Part shown: positions 10,468-19,598 of the stretch, one piece after another
Numbering within the stretch: the first letter of the stretch is position 1
How the letters are laid out: each line of letters starts with the position of its first letter
Assembly (NCBI GenBank): GCA_032027145.1
Contig: JAVSMP010000001.1
Location: forward strand, 1,764,903-1,828,902
Source of the DNA: Ignavibacterium sp.
GTDB taxonomy: Bacteria > Bacteroidota > Ignavibacteria > Ignavibacteriales > Ignavibacteriaceae
Direction: 5' to 3'
DNA length: 64,000 bases
The notes under the pieces: generated by a model
Told to the model about the DNA's origin: nothing
Databases searched by the model: none
What the model saw: the letters and a program-made list of their open reading frames with translations, nothing else
Translations under genes and position numbers: made by a program

Positions 10468-11277
10468 TTATTTCTTAAAAACCTGCTTGAATAAATTAAC
10501 CATCTCCTGCCAGGATTCTATATCAGCTTTTTTATTATAGGCGATTGGCATATTAAATTTTTTACCAAGACTATCTGCTTCCGGATTTGAAAAAGCATGT
10601 AGTGCTCCTTCATAATTAATAAAGCTGTAATGAACGCCTGCATTATCCATTTCTGTTTTAAAATCTTGAATTTGTTCGGGAGTTACAGACTTATCGGCTG
10701 CACCATTACAAACTAAAATAAATGCATTTACTTTTCCTTTTTCAGCTGATGTAACCGGTTGTAATCCGCCGTGAAAACTGACAACAGCTTTAAGGTCTGT
10801 TCCTACCCGAGCCATTTGAAGAACTATACTGCCTCCGAAGCAGTATCCTATTGCTGCAATTTTATTACTGTCAGTTGTTTCGTAGTTTTTCAGAAAATTA
10901 TATGCGGCTAAAAATCTTTCTTCACCTGTAGTCATATTTTGATAGACTGACATTGCAAGATTTTGTGCTTCTTCAGGATTGTCTGTGTTTTTTCCTTCAC
11001 CGTACATATCCAAAGCGAATGCAGTATATCCGAGTTCAGCAAGCATTCGTGCTCTTCTTTTAGCATAATCGTTCAATCCCCACCATTCGTGAACAACCAG
11101 CACTCCAGGTCTTTTCCCTTTCACATCATCATCATAGACTAAATAACCTTTTAATTTTACTCCTTCTGCCGAATACTCAATACTTTTTTCAACAAGACTG
11201 TTTTTTTCATTTTGTTTATCCACACAGGAAAATAACAACAACCCAAATAAAAACACTAACACTGATTTTAACTTCAT
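10468..11277 (-). CDS. Dienelactone-hydrolase-family lipoprotein
   Basis: 269 residues. Signal peptide and lipobox LFSC put the lipidated cysteine at residue 18. The alpha/beta-hydrolase triad of the DLH family is visible: nucleophile C146 in GYCFGG, D195 in NGAADKSV and H227 in GALHAF. HEWWGL near residue 63 is the oxyanion-hole region. It probably hydrolyses an ester or lactone in the periplasm; the natural substrate is unknown. It is a single gene, convergent with pdxJ. Confidence 0.88.
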   Translation of the reverse strand: MKLKSVLVFLFGLLLFSCVDKQNEKNSLVEKSIEYSAEGVKLKGYLVYDDDVKGKRPGVLVVHEWWGLNDYAKRRARMLAELGYTAFALDMYGEGKNTDNPEEAQNLAMSVYQNMTTGEERFLAAYNFLKNYETTDSNKIAAIGYCFGGSIVLQMARVGTDLKAVVSFHGGLQPVTSAEKGKVNAFILVCNGAADKSVTPEQIQDFKTEMDNAGVHYSFINYEGALHAFSNPEADSLGKKFNMPIAYNKKADIESWQEMVNLFKQVFKK

Positions 11278-11492
11278 GATAAATCCTCATTTGATTTAAT
11301 AACTGTTCAATTTTTTCTAATTGTTAGTAACAAAAAATCTGAAGAAGTAACAGTAATAAACAGTTCAAGTATAGTAACAGGCAATAGTCTAATAAGCAAA
11401 TCAGGTGCTTTTATAAGCTGCAATAGAAAGGATAGACTAATTCGCTTCTTTAATAAATTTATAAACGAGCAACTTAAAGCAGTATTAAAGAA

Positions 11493-11903
11493 TTATATAT
11501 TCAAAACAGAAACAGCTCTATCAAAATCTTCAGGTCTTACAAAAATCAAATAGCCAAACATTCCTTTACCATCGGTTACACCGTTTGAAGCATAAACATT
11601 AATATTGGCAGTGTAAAGCAGATGATGAATTTCTTTCAGAGCATTTAGTTCATCTCCCTGAACCAGAAATGCACGATGTGGTCCATCGAGTATCAAATTA
11701 CTTTTCTTGGCTTCTGAAATTAACTTGAGTGAATTATCCGGGAAAAGCTGCAGTTGAGTTCGGTTTGGACCGATTGGAATAGCAGTAAAGGCTAATAAGT
11801 TAATTCCACTTTTCTCAAGCTCTGATAGAAGTTTGTATGACTCACCTGGCTGGTCAACAACTGAGCAATAAAAGTAATCTATTTTATGAATTTTATAAGC
11901 CAT
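11493..11903 (-). CDS. ACT-domain-like conserved protein
   Basis: About 136 residues, starting MAYKIHKIDYFYCSV. Two similar halves each have a beta-alpha-beta pattern (VDQPGESYKLLSELEKSGINLLAF; ALKEIHHLLYTANINVYASNGV), as in tandem ACT regulatory domains. No catalytic domain is attached, so it may be a small-molecule sensor. The start at 11903 is chosen because GGAG lies six bases upstream. The ATG at 11915 would overlap that ribosome binding site. Confidence 0.65.
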   Translation of the reverse strand: MAYKIHKIDYFYCSVVDQPGESYKLLSELEKSGINLLAFTAIPIGPNRTQLQLFPDNSLKLISEAKKSNLILDGPHRAFLVQGDELNALKEIHHLLYTANINVYASNGVTDGKGMFGYLIFVRPEDFDRAVSVLNI

Positions 11904-12339
11904 AATTAACTCCAAATAAAAATATGTTTATTGGTTTACCTAATTATAATAGAAATTTTCTTTTTGAATAATTTCGGGTGTTCGCTAAGCAAACTAAGTA
12001 TTTATATTTTGTTTTTCAAAATTTAAACTATGGAACCCCTGAATTTTTTAAGTATAATATCTTTTCGTTTATCATTACTGGAGCAAACTAATCTATATAA
12101 ATTAAAATTTCAATTCTAAGATTTCTTTATGGAAGTTAAATAAATTTTCCAGAGTTTTTGTTGCATCATTTTCATCTGATATTGATTAAACAGAATAATT
12201 ACAGCCTTTTAAGAAAACTGATGAATAAATTAAATGACAATTTGATTCTAACCAATTTCCAAAAGAATGATTTAAAAGTGTTAATTTTAAACTCACTAAT
12301 TCCATAATTAAAGTATAAGAAATAATTTACGGAGAAGAA
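11904..12339. other. 436-bp AT-rich intergenic region between divergent genes
   Basis: It separates the ACT-like gene (minus) from the transketolase gene (plus), so it must hold both promoters. I see no long ORF, tRNA-like fold, strong hairpin or clear repeat. The only confident element is GGAG at 12331-12334 serving the transketolase GTG. Confidence 0.5.
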
Positions 12340-14310
12340 GTGCACTATAATCTCATAAAAAAGTCAGAGTTTGATAAGGTCAAATCGTTCAGTGGAAATT
12401 GGGCAACAAGAATGCAGTTGTTTGCAGATATGTGCCGCTACAATACACTGGTTGCTGTTAAAAAAGCCGGTTCAGGTCATCTTGGTTCGAGTTTAAGTGC
12501 TATGGATATAACTACATATCTTTATTTAAATGAGATGAATGTTTTTGAAGCTGGTTTTGATTCTTTCGATCGTGATATTTATTTCTCGTCTAAAGGGCAC
12601 GATGTTCCCGGATTGTATTCTTTGTTTTATGCGCTTGGAATTATCTCCGAAGAAAAATTATTAATGCTAAGAAGACTGCACGGACTTGATGGTCATCCTG
12701 AAGTTCGTCAAAAGGGTATTGAAGCGAGCACTGGTTCACTTGGGATGGGAATTTCAAAAGCAAAAGGATTTGCCTGGGCAAAAAAATATAATAATAACAA
12801 AGGTAATGTTTATGTGCTGACTGGTGATGGTGAATTTCAAGAAGGACAAATCTGGGAATCGCTGCAGGCAACAGCTCATCAGAAAGTGAATAATATAACA
12901 GCTATTATGGATCATAATAAGTATCAGACAGATATGCTTGTAGCTGATGTGAATAATATTGAAGATGTTGTTGAAAAGGTGAAAGCGTTCGGGTGGTATG
13001 TTGTTAGAATTAACGGACATGATTTTAATATTCTGGAAAAAACATTTTCTGATCTTAAAAAAGTTACAGATAAACCAAAGATGATAATTGCTGATACAAT
13101 TAAAGGAAGAGGAGTATCGTTTATGGAAAAACCATTGACCGAAACTTTTCAGGGAAAAACACTTTACAAATGGCACTCAGGCGCACCCGATGATGACAGT
13201 TATCAAAAAGGCTTGACTGAACTTGCTGACAAAATTATTATTCTTTCTGAAAAACTTGGAATTGAAAAAATTCAGATTCCGGCAAACAAGTCAGAAGGAA
13301 AAACAATAACCAAACTCGATAAAGAATTTGTAACTGAAGCTTACGGTGATGCTTTAGTTGAAATTGCAAAAACAAATAAAAAATTAGTGGTACTTGATGG
13401 AGATCTTTCTGCTGATTGTAAACTTAGGAAATTTGAAAAAACTTATCCGGATAGATTTATTGAAAACGGAATTGCAGAGCAGGATATGGTCTCAACAGCC
13501 GGTGGATTGGCAAGAATGGGGTTGATTCCAGTTGTAAATACTTTTGCAAGCTTTCTTGCTGCCAGAGCAAATGAGCAGATTTACAACAATGCAGGTGAAC
13601 AGACTAAAATTATTTACACTTGTCATTTTTCAGGGATGATTCCAGCCGGTCCCGGTAAATCTCATCAAAGTGTACGTGACATTTCATTGTTCAGTGCTTT
13701 ACCGAATATTACTATCATTCAACCCTGTAATGCTGAAGAAACTAAATGGGCAACTGAATATTGTGTGAACGAAGCAAAGGAAAACTGCGTTTTAAGATTG
13801 GTAATAGGACCATCTCCGGAAAGAATACAATTGCCCAAAGATTATAAATTCAAAGTTGGAGTTGGTGCTGAGCTGACTAATGGCAGTGATGCAATTTTAT
13901 TTGGATACGGACCTGTAATGCTTCACGAAGCGTTAGCAGCTGCTGAATATTTAAAAAGAATTAATCTCAGATTAAAAGTAATTAATATGCCTTGGTTAAA
14001 CAGAATAGATAGTGAATGGCTGAAAGAGATTGTAAAAGATCAAAGGAGAATTTTTGTTTTAGAAGATCATTCAGCAGTTGGCGGTTTAGCAGACAGGTTG
14101 TTAAACGAATTAGTGTCAATTGATGTAATCTGTGGTAAAGAATTTATCAACTTAGGAATAAAAGAATATCCCGAATGCGGAACTCCGCTTGAAGTTCTTG
14201 AATACCATAAACTTGATGGCAAATCGCTAGCACAAAGAATATCAGGAATTTCAGCCATTGAAACCTCAGATTTATTAAATCAAAAATATACTGAAGAAGC
14301 GCCGCAGTAG
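12340..14310 (+). CDS. Transketolase (full-length, single chain)
   Basis: 656 residues, the usual length of complete transketolases. The thiamine-diphosphate motif starts TGDGEFQEGQIWE (G162-D163) and continues to the usual asparagine region MDHNKYQTD. The catalytic glutamate is in NGIAEQDMVS (about E380). The N-terminal histidine region KAGSGHLGSSLS is present. It transfers two-carbon ketol units in the pentose phosphate pathway. The start is a GTG preceded by GGAG. DXS-like enzymes share the fold, but the real Dxs is at 61581 and this one lacks its features. Confidence 0.9.
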   Translation: MHYNLIKKSEFDKVKSFSGNWATRMQLFADMCRYNTLVAVKKAGSGHLGSSLSAMDITTYLYLNEMNVFEAGFDSFDRDIYFSSKGHDVPGLYSLFYALGIISEEKLLMLRRLHGLDGHPEVRQKGIEASTGSLGMGISKAKGFAWAKKYNNNKGNVYVLTGDGEFQEGQIWESLQATAHQKVNNITAIMDHNKYQTDMLVADVNNIEDVVEKVKAFGWYVVRINGHDFNILEKTFSDLKKVTDKPKMIIADTIKGRGVSFMEKPLTETFQGKTLYKWHSGAPDDDSYQKGLTELADKIIILSEKLGIEKIQIPANKSEGKTITKLDKEFVTEAYGDALVEIAKTNKKLVVLDGDLSADCKLRKFEKTYPDRFIENGIAEQDMVSTAGGLARMGLIPVVNTFASFLAARANEQIYNNAGEQTKIIYTCHFSGMIPAGPGKSHQSVRDISLFSALPNITIIQPCNAEETKWATEYCVNEAKENCVLRLVIGPSPERIQLPKDYKFKVGVGAELTNGSDAILFGYGPVMLHEALAAAEYLKRINLRLKVINMPWLNRIDSEWLKEIVKDQRRIFVLEDHSAVGGLADRLLNELVSIDVICGKEFINLGIKEYPECGTPLEVLEYHKLDGKSLAQRISGISAIETSDLLNQKYTEEAPQ

Positions 14311-14314
14311 TAAG

Positions 14315-14389
14315 TGAAGTCATTGCGATCGCGACTTGTTGGGAGAAGCTGTCTTTAGTATAAGTGGATCACTTCGCTCCGCTCGTGAT
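14315..14389. repeat. Dispersed REP-like repeat, doubling as gene end
   Basis: This is degenerate 'gtcattgcgatcgcgac...' sequence followed by TCACTTCGCTCCGCTCGTGA (14369-14388). The reverse complement of that block matches the repeat at 17925-17944 at 18 of 20 bases. ATCAC/GTGAT can pair and is followed by a T-run (14393-14399). This could terminate the transketolase gene, while the other strand supplies the stop codon of the next gene. Confidence 0.6.
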
Positions 14390-14854
14390 GAATTTTTTTA
14401 TGAATTTATTTAACTGAAACTCGTGTCTGATTGGATGCATTACTGCATGTTCTAACATCGATTCAATACAAAAATCAACTCCCCAATTTGACTTGTAAAC
14501 CTTATCTTCAAATAGTTCAGGCTCAACATTCTGAAGAGGGACTCTCCATTTTTCAATAAGATGTTCAATAAATTTATCAGCATTATCAACTATTATTTCC
14601 GGAAACGGAGCTTCATCAATTTGCGGATCAGGCAATTTTAATTGCAAACATATCCAGACAATATAACCTCTTGCTGATCTTAAAACATGATACAGAAGTG
14701 TATTCAAAGATTTGTAATAAGGGTCATCGGTGATTGGTAATTTTATATCCAGCTCTTTCGCTTTCTTCCAGGTATTGTAAAATTCTTTTAGGTGAATTTC
14801 ATGTAATGAAACTAAAGCTTTGGCACCATTATATTTATATTCACTTTCAATCAT
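14369..14854 (-). CDS. DinB-like protein
   Basis: 161 residues, all-alpha, with DinB/YfiT-type landmarks: a histidine in LLYHVLRSARGYI and a C-terminal HPIRHEFQLNKFI helix. This metal-binding four-helix-bundle family includes bacillithiol and mycothiol transferases and many proteins of unknown role. It lies 11 bases downstream of the YhcH-like gene, so the two are probably co-transcribed. Its last six codons and stop lie inside the dispersed repeat at 14369-14388, suggesting the native C-terminus was altered by repeat insertion. Confidence 0.65.
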   Translation of the reverse strand: MIESEYKYNGAKALVSLHEIHLKEFYNTWKKAKELDIKLPITDDPYYKSLNTLLYHVLRSARGYIVWICLQLKLPDPQIDEAPFPEIIVDNADKFIEHLIEKWRVPLQNVEPELFEDKVYKSNWGVDFCIESMLEHAVMHPIRHEFQLNKFIKKFITSGAK

Positions 14855-14865
14855 TAAGCATTGGG

Positions 14866-15315
14866 TCAGATTTTAACTTTAACAACAACCTTTTTTACAA
14901 AAGACTTTTCTCTGAATTTTATTCCGGGCATATGAACATCGTTTGGAAAAAATATTGCAAACATTCCTTCTTCAACTTTTAAGAATGATTTTTCACCTTC
15001 AAAAAAAGCAATATCATTTTGTTCATTGTATTCGTTTATCACTTTTTGATTTTGAAAAGGAGCATAACCAATTAATTCAGTTCCTTTAACCACGAATTGA
15101 ACATCAATATATTTTATGTGAGCCTCGAGTTTTCCTTCAGTTTCATCTTTGGTTTTGTATTCACTAATTAAAGCGAAAATATTATCACCATCAATTTCAT
15201 ATTTGCCTGATTGGGTTTTGGAAAAATCAGTTTGTTCCAGATAAGCAAAAGCTTTGTTAATTCTTTCGCTGAGTGAAGAGTACAAATTTGAGTTTGAGAG
15301 TTTATCAATTATCAT
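14866..15315 (-). CDS. YhcH/YjgK/YiaL family protein
   Basis: 149 residues, the family length (DUF386, cupin-like barrel). The pattern runs GKYEIDGDNIFALISEY, then EAHIKYIDVQFVVKGTE, then FFPNDVHMPG, with the histidines and glutamates that bind metal in the family. Members are linked to sugar-acid or sialic-acid catabolism, or to biofilm formation. No sugar genes are adjacent, so the role is open here. It is the first gene of a probable two-gene unit with the DinB-like gene. Confidence 0.88.
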   Translation of the reverse strand: MIIDKLSNSNLYSSLSERINKAFAYLEQTDFSKTQSGKYEIDGDNIFALISEYKTKDETEGKLEAHIKYIDVQFVVKGTELIGYAPFQNQKVINEYNEQNDIAFFEGEKSFLKVEEGMFAIFFPNDVHMPGIKFREKSFVKKVVVKVKI

Positions 15316-15402
15316 AAAATCATTTCCAATTTGTTATTACACAAAGATAATCTTAAAAAATACAGCCGCTAAACGGTTCGCAGCTGCTGATCTGTGATCG
15401 AA

Positions 15403-16647
15403 TTAAAACAACGAATTCAAATTTCGTAAATAAAAAGCCAGTCCCGTCATTTTAGTTTCAAGCTGAGTTTCTGAATAGTAATTTGTATTATAATATCTGA
15501 TCTCAAGGTGATTACTTATAAAATCCAAAACAGGATGCTTTGTCCAGAACGCACAAAGTTTCAGCAATCCCCTTGTATTTATCTCATAGCCAGTTGTCTT
15601 TTGTGGATCAGGAAAGCCTCTGCCTGAGAAGTGACCGAAAGAGAAAGAGAATGTTTCAGCAAAATCAAGTTTAGTTCCAACGCGGGAGATTATTTTATTA
15701 TTTCCTTTAATGAGGATGACATTATCCCAGAAATCAAGATCATCTTGATACTCCCAACTATTGTGATATACTGAAACTAAAAAATCTTCGGCTAAAGATG
15801 TAAATGACAGATTAAATGCATTAAATCTAAAATCCTTAATAGCTAAATCAAATCCGGTTGATATACCATAACCAATTCTTTCAACTCTTGGCAGCGGACT
15901 TGATTGAGGAATCCCGCTATATTGAAGCGAATCACCAATATTAGATTTTGAATAACCGAGCGAAATGTTAAATGTTGGATAAGCTTTAATTTCTTCATTA
16001 AAACTTATCTGCACTTTATCGTTAATTAATTTTATTACAGGTACATTGATCAGAATTCCAAAATCATTCACTTTATTTTTAGCTCTAACCTCTCCGGAAT
16101 CCGGATGAGGTGAAGTATCAGCAAAAAATGAATTAATATCTTTGATTGAATAACCAATACTTAGTTGAGCTCCAAAATCAAGACCTAAACCAAATGAATA
16201 TGCGTGATAAGAATCTTCTGGTCTGTATGTTCCAAGTGGCTCTGGATTATTAGAGCCAGTAATAACAAACTCGCCAAATTTAAGTTTTACATTTGAGTAA
16301 CCGAGACCAAGGCTTAACGGAACTCCGATTAAATCCCTAAAGTTGTAACCAGCATTAAAAGCCAAACTGGTTAACTTTATTGGAGCCAATCCCACCCATT
16401 TAATTTCTGTTGGATAAAAAATAAATGAAAGATTATTTGTTTGGCTTGTATGTCCAAGTTGTGCAGGATTCCAAAGAAATCCAAACGGATCATCAGTCGG
16501 TAGTGCTGTACCTGTTCCTCCCATTGCGCTATTTGATGGGGAAGGATTTATTATTAAAAATGGGATTGCAACTTCACCTTGTGGGAAAACCGCAGTTGTA
16601 AATGTTAGGAGTGAAATAAGAATAAGTACTAATAAATTAGCTTTCAT
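15403..16647 (-). CDS. PorV/PorQ-type outer-membrane protein
   Basis: 414 residues. Signal peptide ends about at VFPQG. The mature N-terminus NSAMGGTGTALPTDDPFGFLWNPAQLG is the hallmark of the PorV/PorQ (UPF0164-like) family, and the remainder alternates hydrophobic beta strands to a terminal aromatic residue (SLF). In Bacteroidota, PorV shuttles T9SS cargo to the sortase. This copy is a candidate accessory of the T9SS that exports the sorting-domain proteins nearby, or a paralogue of unknown role. Confidence 0.75.
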   Translation of the reverse strand: MKANLLVLILISLLTFTTAVFPQGEVAIPFLIINPSPSNSAMGGTGTALPTDDPFGFLWNPAQLGHTSQTNNLSFIFYPTEIKWVGLAPIKLTSLAFNAGYNFRDLIGVPLSLGLGYSNVKLKFGEFVITGSNNPEPLGTYRPEDSYHAYSFGLGLDFGAQLSIGYSIKDINSFFADTSPHPDSGEVRAKNKVNDFGILINVPVIKLINDKVQISFNEEIKAYPTFNISLGYSKSNIGDSLQYSGIPQSSPLPRVERIGYGISTGFDLAIKDFRFNAFNLSFTSLAEDFLVSVYHNSWEYQDDLDFWDNVILIKGNNKIISRVGTKLDFAETFSFSFGHFSGRGFPDPQKTTGYEINTRGLLKLCAFWTKHPVLDFISNHLEIRYYNTNYYSETQLETKMTGLAFYLRNLNSLF

Positions 16648-16725
16648 AATACTCTCCTGATTTTGTTATTACTAAACTATTATTAAGTTGTCAATTTATA
16701 AAAGGTATAAATCTTTCCCGATTTT

Positions 16726-17889
16726 TTATAATTGAACACCAGCGGTTAATTTTAAAATTGTCTGTTTCCTAAACTCACCTGAAAATAAATGTGAATCAGC
16801 ACAAGCAAGATCAATTGAAATAATCGAAAAGTTTAGATTTAAACCTGCTGTTAAAAAGAATGCATTGAATTCTGATTCCAATTCTCTGAAAAGAGTGTTA
16901 CTGATTTTAAAATCATTAGAGTAAAAACCAAGTGAGGCTTTAACAATTTCTGAAAACTCATACAATGTGCTGAAAGAAATTTCCAATTGGTCTTTATAAT
17001 TTTCTTTTTGGTTACTCCAAAACACTGTTCGCAAACTACCCAGAAACATTAAATATTTAGTTGCATCAACAGCAATATCAAAATTTAATTCAGAAGGAAT
17101 TGTATATCGCCCGGTATAATTGACCTGATAATATGTAGTATTAGGAGTGTTCCCATGAAAAACTAAAAGATTATTCTCAATTTCGTGATTAACATTAAAC
17201 TGATTTGATAGTTCATAACTTAATCCAAATTGTAAATATCTTTGTTCATCCAAATTAAATTGGGTAGCAATACCTAATCCAAAACTACTTGAGTATCCTT
17301 TTGCTTTCAAATTGTTTATCCAGATTTTTTCCTGATGATGCAAATAATTCAGAGAATATTTTAATCCTAATTTAATATCAAAGTTACTTTGCAATATCTC
17401 TGCAAATGAGAAAGCTGTTGAAAGTGAGTAGCTCTGAATTAAGTTTTCTTCGCTCATTTCAAAAAATATTCCGGTTCCATCGGGCTTATCGGGCGTTGTA
17501 ATTTGAATCTTCCCAAATTCCTTTGTGCCGTTATATCTTTGTCCTAATCCCACCCCAAAGGAAAAGCCACCGAGTTTTGCAACAGCACCAAATGACTGCG
17601 GAAAATAATTATAGATTCTTTCCATACCGATGCCTAAAATCCAGGCATCCTTAAGTTTGGTATTTATTTGATATGATATTCCAGCAGAATAATTTTTCAA
17701 TCCTGTTATTGCCGCTGGATTCATAAAGCTGATATTTGATACATTATTTATTATTGAAGAATTACCGTAAGAGTTTAATAGTTTTAAATCATATCCTTGA
17801 GGGAATAACATGAGATCATAATTAGTGGATAATTGTGCAACAGTATTGATTGAAGAAAATATAAAAAGAAAGAAAACTAAACGTTTCAT
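16726..17889 (-). CDS. Predicted outer-membrane beta-barrel protein
   Basis: 387 residues with signal peptide (cleavage near TVAQ) followed by NISFMNPAAITGLKNYSAGISY and alternating amphipathic strands through to the C-terminus. The NPAA.T element near the N-terminus resembles FadL/PorV-like barrels. No specific family was recognised. It is on the same strand as the PorV-like gene, 78 bases upstream of it; the two may be co-expressed. Confidence 0.6.
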   Translation of the reverse strand: MKRLVFFLFIFSSINTVAQLSTNYDLMLFPQGYDLKLLNSYGNSSIINNVSNISFMNPAAITGLKNYSAGISYQINTKLKDAWILGIGMERIYNYFPQSFGAVAKLGGFSFGVGLGQRYNGTKEFGKIQITTPDKPDGTGIFFEMSEENLIQSYSLSTAFSFAEILQSNFDIKLGLKYSLNYLHHQEKIWINNLKAKGYSSSFGLGIATQFNLDEQRYLQFGLSYELSNQFNVNHEIENNLLVFHGNTPNTTYYQVNYTGRYTIPSELNFDIAVDATKYLMFLGSLRTVFWSNQKENYKDQLEISFSTLYEFSEIVKASLGFYSNDFKISNTLFRELESEFNAFFLTAGLNLNFSIISIDLACADSHLFSGEFRKQTILKLTAGVQL

Positions 17890-17924
17890 AAAAGCCCCCT
17901 AAATAAAATATCCAAAAAATATCT

Positions 17925-17986
17925 TCACGAGCAAAGCGAAGTGATCTGTATTATGAAACAGATTGCAGCCTCGCTTCGCTCATGGT
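17925..17986. repeat. Dispersed REP-like repeat
   Basis: TCACGAGCAAAGCGAAGTGA (17925-17944), then ATCTGT...ACAGAT (a small stem), then GCCTCGCTTCGCTCATGG. The first block matches the repeat at 14369-14388 in inverse orientation (18 of 20). It lies between two minus-strand genes, in the place where such elements are usually transcribed as hairpins. Confidence 0.65.
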
Positions 17987-17992
17987 AATTAC

Positions 17993-19315
17993 TTACTTAA
18001 TAATTTTTTTCTCTCTTAAAACAGTTTCAACTGTTATTGCACCGATTTCCTGCAGATCATATTTAACTCGTGTGCTTGGTTTTTTAATTTTAATATATCT
18101 GCTAAGATCAATTGGTGTTCCGATTACAACTGCATCGCATTTAGTGTTATTGATTGTTGTTTCAAGGTCTTTTAACTGTGCTGCACCATAACCCATTGCC
18201 GGCAGTAAAGCTCCGATGTTTGGATATTTTTGATATGTGGCAGTGATAGATTTTACAGTGAATGGTCTTGGATCAATTATTTCTTTTGCACCAAGTTTTT
18301 GTGCAGCAACCACTCCAGCACCAAACTTCATTTCACCGTGAGTAAGTGTTGGACCATCTTCAACTACAAGTACTCTCTTACCTCTAATTAATTCAGGATG
18401 TTCAACTGTAACAGGCGAAGCTCCTTCAATTATTGTTGCTTTCGGATTTACTTTTCTGATATTGTCTCTTACTGTATTAATTCCTTCAACATCAGCGGTA
18501 TCAATTTTATTGATAATAACTGCATCAGCAAGTCTTAAAGAAGTATTGCCGGGATAATAATGCATTTCATGTCCTGGTCTGTGTGGATCAGCAACAGTAA
18601 ATGTTACATCAGCTTTATAAAATGAAAAATCATTATTACCGCCATCCCAAAGAATGATATCAGCTTCTTTTTCAGCTTCTCTTAAAATTGCTTCATAATC
18701 AACACCGGCGTAGATAACTCCGCCTCTTGCAACGTGTGGTTCATATTCTTCAATTTCTTCAATCGTGCATTTGTGCTTTTTAAGATCGGCATAAGCTGCA
18801 AATCGTTGAACTTTTTGTTTAACCAAATCACCATAAGGCATAGGATGACGGACAGCAACAACCTTTTTGCCGGCAGCAGTTAATACTTCAATAATTTTTC
18901 TTGATGTTTGGGATTTACCGCAGCCGGTTCTTACTGCAAGTACTGCAATAACAGGCTTCTTACTTTTAATTTCTGTTTGTGCAGCTCCAAGTAACTTGAA
19001 AGAAGCACCTGCAGTATTTACAATTGAAGCTTTAGTCATAACATAATCAAATGGAATATCAGAGTACGAAAAAACTACTTCATCAACTTTAAGTTTTTTA
19101 ATAAGATTTTCTAATTCTTTTTCTTCGTAGATCTTTATTCCGTTTGGATAAAGTTTACCGGCAAGTTGTTTTGGATAAGTTCTGCCTTCGATGTTGGGGA
19201 TTTGAGTCGCTGTGAATGCAACAACATTGTAATCATTGTTGTCTCTAAAGTAAACATTAAAGTTGTGGAAATCGCGTCCAGCAGCGCCCATAATCAACAC
19301 ATTCTTACGAGCCAT
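17993..19315 (-). CDS. Cyclic 2,3-diphosphoglycerate synthetase-like GTPase
   Basis: 440 residues. Rossmann-like N-terminus VLIMGAAGRDFHNFNVYFR, a P-loop AVRTGCGKSQTSR around residue 130, D-G-G-N-N-D in ILWDGGNNDFSF, a base-recognition-like motif INKID and the strongly conserved GPTLTHGEM. This is the pattern of the cpgS/cDPGS family known from thermophilic methanogens, where it makes the thermoprotectant cyclic 2,3-DPG. Many bacterial members have no proven product. The start is supported by AGGAGA before the ATG. Confidence 0.8.
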   Translation of the reverse strand: MARKNVLIMGAAGRDFHNFNVYFRDNNDYNVVAFTATQIPNIEGRTYPKQLAGKLYPNGIKIYEEKELENLIKKLKVDEVVFSYSDIPFDYVMTKASIVNTAGASFKLLGAAQTEIKSKKPVIAVLAVRTGCGKSQTSRKIIEVLTAAGKKVVAVRHPMPYGDLVKQKVQRFAAYADLKKHKCTIEEIEEYEPHVARGGVIYAGVDYEAILREAEKEADIILWDGGNNDFSFYKADVTFTVADPHRPGHEMHYYPGNTSLRLADAVIINKIDTADVEGINTVRDNIRKVNPKATIIEGASPVTVEHPELIRGKRVLVVEDGPTLTHGEMKFGAGVVAAQKLGAKEIIDPRPFTVKSITATYQKYPNIGALLPAMGYGAAQLKDLETTINNTKCDAVVIGTPIDLSRYIKIKKPSTRVKYDLQEIGAITVETVLREKKIIK

Positions 19316-19598
19316 AAAAATACTCTCCTTTGTGCTTTTAAATTGAGTTGTTGTATAAAAAGTTTTTGTTTCAATGTTTTTGAATTTTCAAAAATTATTA
19401 ATGTAAAATTAGGTGATTTTATCCTGAGTTTCATCAGAAATTTTTTAGTTAACAGCGATTAAGAAATGATAATTTTAAAAAAGTGCGTTTAAGTTAAATA
19501 GGGCTGTAAAATCCTACTAAAAAATCTGAAAAATATTTTTTAATAAGAGTATAAAAATCCACATCTGAGTGTGAGTAATTGATAAGATAGTCTTGCAG

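Noticed and set aside
11904-12339. Possible tRNA or small RNA in the 436-bp gap
   Set aside because: No cloverleaf, no GTTC-type T-loop in the right spacing and no strong terminator hairpin were found.
12754-13176. Minus-strand open frame of 140 codons
   Set aside because: It lies wholly inside transketolase, whose motifs are unambiguous on the plus strand.
12340-14310. Split transketolase subunits or a Dxs paralogue
   Set aside because: One uninterrupted frame carries both TPP-binding and pyrimidine domains, and Dxs-specific motifs are absent; the true dxs is at 61581.
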